Source of the DNA: Dendrobium chrysotoxum
Taxonomy: Eukaryota > Streptophyta > Magnoliopsida > Asparagales > Orchidaceae
Direction: 5' to 3'
DNA length: 64,000 nucleotides
NCBI GenBank assembly: GCA_019925795.1
Contig: CM034314.1
Coordinates: 31,675,774-31,739,773, forward strand
Part shown: positions 60,211-64,000 of the stretch, piece by piece
How the letters are laid out: each line of letters opens with the position of its first letter
How positions within the stretch are numbered: position 1 is the stretch's first letter
Translations under genes and position numbers: made by a program
The notes under the pieces: model-generated
The model's input: only the letters and a program-made list of their open reading frames with translations
What the model was told of the DNA's origin: nothing
Databases searched by the model: none

Positions 60211-61347
60211 ATGGCTGGTGGGAAGCGATCTAGGCAAAAGGGTGTGATCTCCTAGCGGGGAAATGTCGTTCCCGACTTTCTGAATGCAGCTGATCAGGCT
60301 GCCTTCGAATAATATCTTGAAGTGGGAATCACACAGTCCAAAATCATAAACCCCCGCACCCTTACCTACCCTGTCCTCGATCTTTTTGCACATACCTCTC
60401 TCACTTTCATCCTCACCTTGGCCTTCCCATTTAGCCTTTAACTTCTCCAAGTCTTCTTCACAAATCTTCGCATCATTGCTGACTACTCTACCCTTCACTC
60501 CTATGCTAATCAATGACTTGTAGAACTCACAGCCCAGGACTTTCATAATATCCTTCATCTTTCTATCACTAGCAACAAACTCCACACCCTTTTTTCTGAT
60601 CCTGATTGTGATTGGAGTATCACCAATCACTTCCTTAGAAATACAAATGCACCCTACCACGACAACGCTTGCACTTCCCTCCTTAAGGTTGCCCATACCA
60701 TTCAAAATGTCCTTCATTCCTTCGTCATCCCAAAGGCTGGGGATCGCAATAACATTACCCCTTTACTGTCTCTGTCAACCTATTACATCATGGCCCACCG
60801 GGACTTCAATGCTACAAATCTTCTTTTCAGATATATCGAGCATCTCACTATCATTAGGGATCCGGGCCATAGACGATGTCTAAATCTAGCTTTAGGACAC
60901 ATCATTGCATATACTTTGGAGACAAAATATGACCTGCAATATCCAGTCCCTCCCAATGTCCCTCCTTCCTACTTCACAAATAATTCATTCCATGTACACC
61001 ACAGTACCCAACTACATCCGGAGCCTGCCCCAGATGTTAAGGAGGAAGAGGAAGAAGCTATTCATGTTCCTGCTACATCTGATGCACCTGCTCCCCTCCT
61101 CATTGCTTCCCCTTTTGATCATCTAGTGCAATGATTCGACCAGTGGGAGGCACGATTTGATTCTTATGTTGCTGCCCAGGAGAAGCGGCACACTGAGGAT
61201 CTGCAGCACTTTAATGATTATGTTGCTTAGAAGCAACAGTAGCACGACCAGGACATTGCCTGGATTGGAGCATACTTCGCCGCCATTCACAGTTACTTTA
61301 CGCCACCACCACCTCCTCCTTCTAATCAAGATCCGCCTCCATTTTAG
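60211..61347 (+). pseudogene. copia-2 accessory ORF between pol and 3' LTR, decayed
   Basis: From ATG at 60211 one frame runs about 378 codons to TAG at 61345-61347, broken by seven stops near 60253, 60307, 60436, 60517, 61132, 61228 and 61237. It starts MAGGKRSRQKG. The middle has a hydrophobic/helical part with SFVIPKAGDRNNITPL and GHIIAYTLETKYDL. The C-terminal part has a glutamate run (about 61036-61056), EARFDSYVAAQE, and a proline-rich end. The middle reminds me of a plant transposon-associated domain of unknown function often found beside retrotransposons (from memory, unverified). Sireviruses can carry an env-like ORF here, but I see no signal peptide or membrane segment. Substitutions in the duplicate copy (63259-63770) support this strand. 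A 169-codon antisense ORF is a shadow. Confidence 0.65.
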
Positions 61348-61405
61348 TTTTGTGTTATTTTCTGTCTGTACTATTGTTTCTTTTCCTCCTCCTTTTTGTG
61401 ATGTC

Positions 61406-61615
61406 AAAAGGGGGAGTTAGTTGTAGTAGTTTTTATTTTGTGTATTGATCTTGTTTTGTGTTATTTATTTCATTTGTAGTTATTTTCCTGTACTATTTTA
61501 GTTGTTTAGTAAAATTTGGAAAGATATGTGTTTTTCATATATGCGCTGTGTAACTCTTGGTTATTTTATTTTAAATTTCTGTACTAATATTTACCATCAT
61601 AAAAAAGGGGAAGAT
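61406..61615 (+). promoter_or_regulatory. copia-2 polypurine tracts
   Basis: AAAAGGGGGAG at 61407-61416 and AAAAAAGGGGAAGA at 61601-61614, the latter abutting the LTR. The first sits in ATGTCAAAAGGGG, also present in copia-1 near 1877. Confidence 0.75.
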
Positions 61616-61879
61616 TGTTGCAAATCTGGTTTCAAAAAGTACAGTTTTGATAATGATAAATATGTTTGTATTCTATTTTACTTGGCTAACCCATTTCAGG
61701 TACAAAAGATCAAAAGAATCTCATGCCAACTCAAGATCTGGTCCAAGTGTGTCTAAATGTAATATTTTCCTTTTCTTGAGTCAAATGTAATGTAACTGAT
61801 CCCTAGCTAAGTAACCTTGCATGCACACAGTCAGGGGGAGAGCTTGAGTGAATTAGAGTTTCTATTCAATTTTTGTTTA

Positions 61880-62560
61880 GATCGTCCTGGATGATATTCA
61901 CATAGTCCTGGACGATCAAGTGAAAATAGAAACCCTAATTAGGGCGACCAAGTTAAGTCTATCTTATTAAGCTGATCTTCCTGGATGATCCATTGATCGT
62001 ACGAGATGATAGGCTCAAATCAAAAATTCTCAGCCGCCAGATTAAGTTGGCATGTTTTATTTTTACAGATTTGATCCGATCGTTCTGGATGATACGTGTA
62101 TCATCCTGAACGATCCAGTACAATCATGCCAAAACTAGTATAGTGATTAAGGAAAGTAATTAATATTTAATTGATACGATCATATCATCCAGGATGATCA
62201 CAAGATCAGCCGAGACAATCATGATCGTCCAGTGTGTTTCACCTGTACGTCTAGAGCGATGATCAGGATAATTTTGGCACTTTTTGAACTATTCGTATAG
62301 GATGATATCAATATCATCCTGGATGATCAAGTCATTTTTAGGTCGTCCAGCATAAGTTTCTCTGGACGACCAGAGCGGTCTTCTGGATGAAATTCCTAAA
62401 TTTACACTAATCGTCCCGGACGATCGCAGAATCGTACGGGACGATCTGAACAATTTTTTTTATTGATCATCCAGAAGAGCCAGAACGTCCAGACTGAAAT
62501 AGTTGATTTTGAACTGATTGTACAGGACAATCTATCGATCGTCCTGGATGATATTGGCTG
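61880..62560 (+). promoter_or_regulatory. Palindromic half-site array, copia-2 3' LTR
   Basis: Includes AATCGTCCCGGACGATC (near 62409), CGTACGGGACGATC (near 62433) and ATATCATCCAGGATGATC (near 62181). Spacing is irregular. It ends about 35 bases before the TATA box. Confidence 0.75.
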
Positions 62561-62595
62561 ACCAGTTGAGATTTAGGGCAAATTTTGAGATCTCT

Positions 62596-62603
62596 TATAA
62601 AAG
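62596..62603 (+). promoter_or_regulatory. TATA box, copia-2 3' LTR
   Basis: TATAAAAG in the context TCTTATAAAAGATC, the equivalent of 28058-28065. Confidence 0.65.
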
Positions 62604-63252
62604 ATCTTTTTCTTCGAATAAGAAAAATCTTTTGCCACTTTCCTTAACAGAAAAACCCTAGAGAGAGAGAGAGAGTTTGGGAGAGAAAGAGAGGATCTTA
62701 TGAGGCGGAGTTTGTGAGGGATTTACAAAGGTTGCTCCAAGCAAGGATCAGAGTCATCTTCTCCATTTGTTGTCTCTCGTACTTTCAGTGTTCTCTATGG
62801 GAGGATCATTCGCAAGACGATCCAGGTTCTCTGCCCGCTTCAGGTGGAAGCGAAATGAGTTCGGGTTCTCTGCCCGCTTTAGGAGGAAGCAAAAGGAGTT
62901 CAGGTTCTCTGCCTCACCGGGTTGGTGGAAAGGAGTTTTGTACAGGCTTCTCCGCCTTACTGTGGGAGCAAAAGGAGAGTCACTTTTGTGTTACTGCAAT
63001 ACCCGGAGGAGAGGCTCCGGGGAGTGGACGAAGGTCAAGTTGACCGAACCACTATAAAATCTGGTGTGTTCTTTCTGATTATTTTCTACACTTTAGTTTT
63101 TTGTATTTATTTGCTTGGGTGAAATCTGTGATTGATCTTTTCATTTATTTGTTTACTTATTTCTGCTATAAATTATCGAAAAGATTTTTCCTGTTGCTCT
63201 CAAATTTTTAAATAACCAATTCACCCCCCCTCTTGGTTAGCCTCGGGACTAG

Positions 63253-64000
63253 TTCTTTTCAGATATATCAAGCATCTCACTACCATTAGGGATCCGGGCC
63301 ATATACGACATCCAAATCTAGCTTTAGGACACATCATTGCATATGCTTTGGAGACAAAATATGACCTGTAATATCCAATCCCTCCCAATGTTCCTCCTTC
63401 GTACTTCACAAATAATTCATTCCATGTACTCCACAGTACCCGACTACATCCGGAGCCTGCCCTAGATGTTGAGGAGGAAGAGGAAGAAGCTGTTCCTGTT
63501 CCTGCTGCACCAGTTCCCCTTGGCATTGCTTCCCCTTTTGATCATCTTGTGCAGCGGTTCGACTAGTGGGAGGCCCGATTTGATTCTTATGTTACTGCCC
63601 AGGAGCAGCAGCACACTGAGGATCTGTAGGGCTTTAATGATTATGTTGCCCAGTAGCAACAACAGCACGACCAGGACATTGCCTGGATTGGAGCACACTT
63701 CATCGCCATTCACAATTACTTTACGCCACCACCACCACCTCCTTCTGATCAGGATCCGCCTCCATTTTAGTTTTGTATTTTGTGCTATTTTCTCTCTGTA
63801 CTATTATTTCTGTTCCTCCTTCTTTTTTTAATGTCAAAAGGGGGAGTTAGTTGTAGAAGTTTTAGTTTTATGTATTGATCTTGTCTTGTGTTGTCTATTT
63901 TATTTGTAGTTATTTTCCTGTACTGTTCTAGTTGTTCAGTGAAATTTAGAAAGACATGTGTTTTTCATATGTGTGTTGTGTAACTCCTGGTTGTTTTATT
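63253..64000 (+). repeat. Second copy of the copia-2 tail, joined to the truncated LTR
   Basis: From TTCTTTTCAGATATATC the sequence repeats 60821 onward at an offset of about 2432 bases, through the C-terminal accessory ORF, the ATGTCAAAAGGGGG purine tract and beyond the window edge. About ten substitutions in the first 150 bases show it is not recent. Confidence 0.88.
63259..63770 (+). pseudogene. Accessory ORF C-terminal half, duplicated copy
   Basis: Corresponds to codons of 60827-61347. Stops fall near 63370, 63565, 63628 and 63652, only partly at the same places as in the first copy, where the equivalent of 61132 is open. The acidic run, EARFDSYV, QQQHDQDIAWIGAHF and the proline-rich end are kept. 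Both copies end in TTTTAG. Confidence 0.7.

Larger units (their letters stand above)
27103..63255 (+). mobile_element. copia-2: Sirevirus-like Ty1/copia element, split by Ogre-A
   Basis: Structure: 5' LTR 27103-28743, primer site, gag, protease, [Ogre-A 30873-55640], integrase, RT, RNase H, hairpin array, palindrome array, accessory ORF, two purine tracts and 3' LTR 61616-63255. Without the insert it is about 11.4 kb, long for a copia element, which fits Sirevirus elements with long LTRs and an extra ORF. The LTRs differ at about 20 of 228 bases compared at their starts. The first LTR has TATTAT where the second has TGTTGC. All coding frames are broken. Confidence 0.88.
61616..63255 (+). repeat. 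copia-2 3' LTR, last bases missing
   Basis: Starts TGTTGCAAATCTGG after the purine tract. Palindrome array at about 61880-62560, TATAAAAG at 62596-62603, 39 bp repeats near 62825-62940. It follows the 5' LTR to CTCGGGACTAGTTC (63242-63255). The remaining roughly 35 bases of the LTR end are replaced by copia-2 tail sequence. Confidence 0.87.

Noticed and set aside
60208..60717. 169-codon ORF on the minus strand
   Set aside because: It lies antisense to the accessory ORF. The sense frame continues the pattern kept in the duplicate copy, while the antisense one has no domain and no counterpart upstream.
1..64000. Host protein-coding genes or tRNA genes
   Set aside because: Every coding region with recognisable motifs belongs to a retroelement. 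tRNA-like matches are primer-binding sites next to LTR ends.

Overview
The window is plant repeat DNA, and I see no host gene, rRNA or tRNA in it. It consists of nested retrotransposons: Ty1/copia elements of a Sirevirus-like type, Ty3/gypsy elements of the Ogre/Tat type (tRNA-Arg-like primer site, extra ORF ahead of gag, two RNase H domains), and a plant L1 LINE with a terminal RNase H. The base composition is AT-rich and every coding region is broken by stops and frameshifts. This fits gene-poor heterochromatin of a large angiosperm genome. I cannot name the species.

Layout. 1-3682: 3' part of a copia element (copia-1, + strand) with gag but no pol, ending in a 1.58 kb LTR. 3683-14141: non-coding sequence that, at least from about 5.5 kb on, is an old Ogre-like LTR (family B, + strand), split by a 5.9 kb LINE (5677-11593) with matching 17-18 bp target duplications. 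14162-16430: a worn tRNA-Arg-like primer site and decayed coding sequence. 16431-24010: a second family-B LTR in the opposite orientation. 24011-27102: 3' end of a second old copia element (copia-3, - strand), cut off by copia-2. 27103-63255: copia-2 (+ strand), with LTRs of about 1.64 kb, tRNA-iMet-type primer site, gag, pol, and an extra ORF module between pol and the 3' LTR. Its protease-integrase stretch is split by Ogre-A (30873-55640), a 24.8 kb element with 6.9 kb LTRs, a 5 bp target duplication (gatac/gatat), ORF1, gag, protease, RT, two RNases H, integrase and an 85 bp tandem array in its 3' UTR. 63253-64000: a second copy of the copia-2 tail starts directly inside the 3' end of its LTR.

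Order of events. copia-3 came first and copia-2 inserted into it. Ogre-A inserted into copia-2. LTR differences counted by eye agree: about 20 in 228 bases for copia-2, and about 18 in 385 for Ogre-A.

The most interesting signals are non-coding and recur between copies. They are (i) dense arrays of palindromic GATCGTCC/GGACGATC half-sites ahead of the copia TATA boxes, repeated ahead of the accessory ORF of copia-2; (ii) an array of small hairpins with differing arms downstream of pol in all three copia copies; (iii) hairpins in the Ogre-like LTRs with compensatory base changes between families; and (iv) a block of about 900 bp in the Ogre-A LTR whose + strand almost lacks C.
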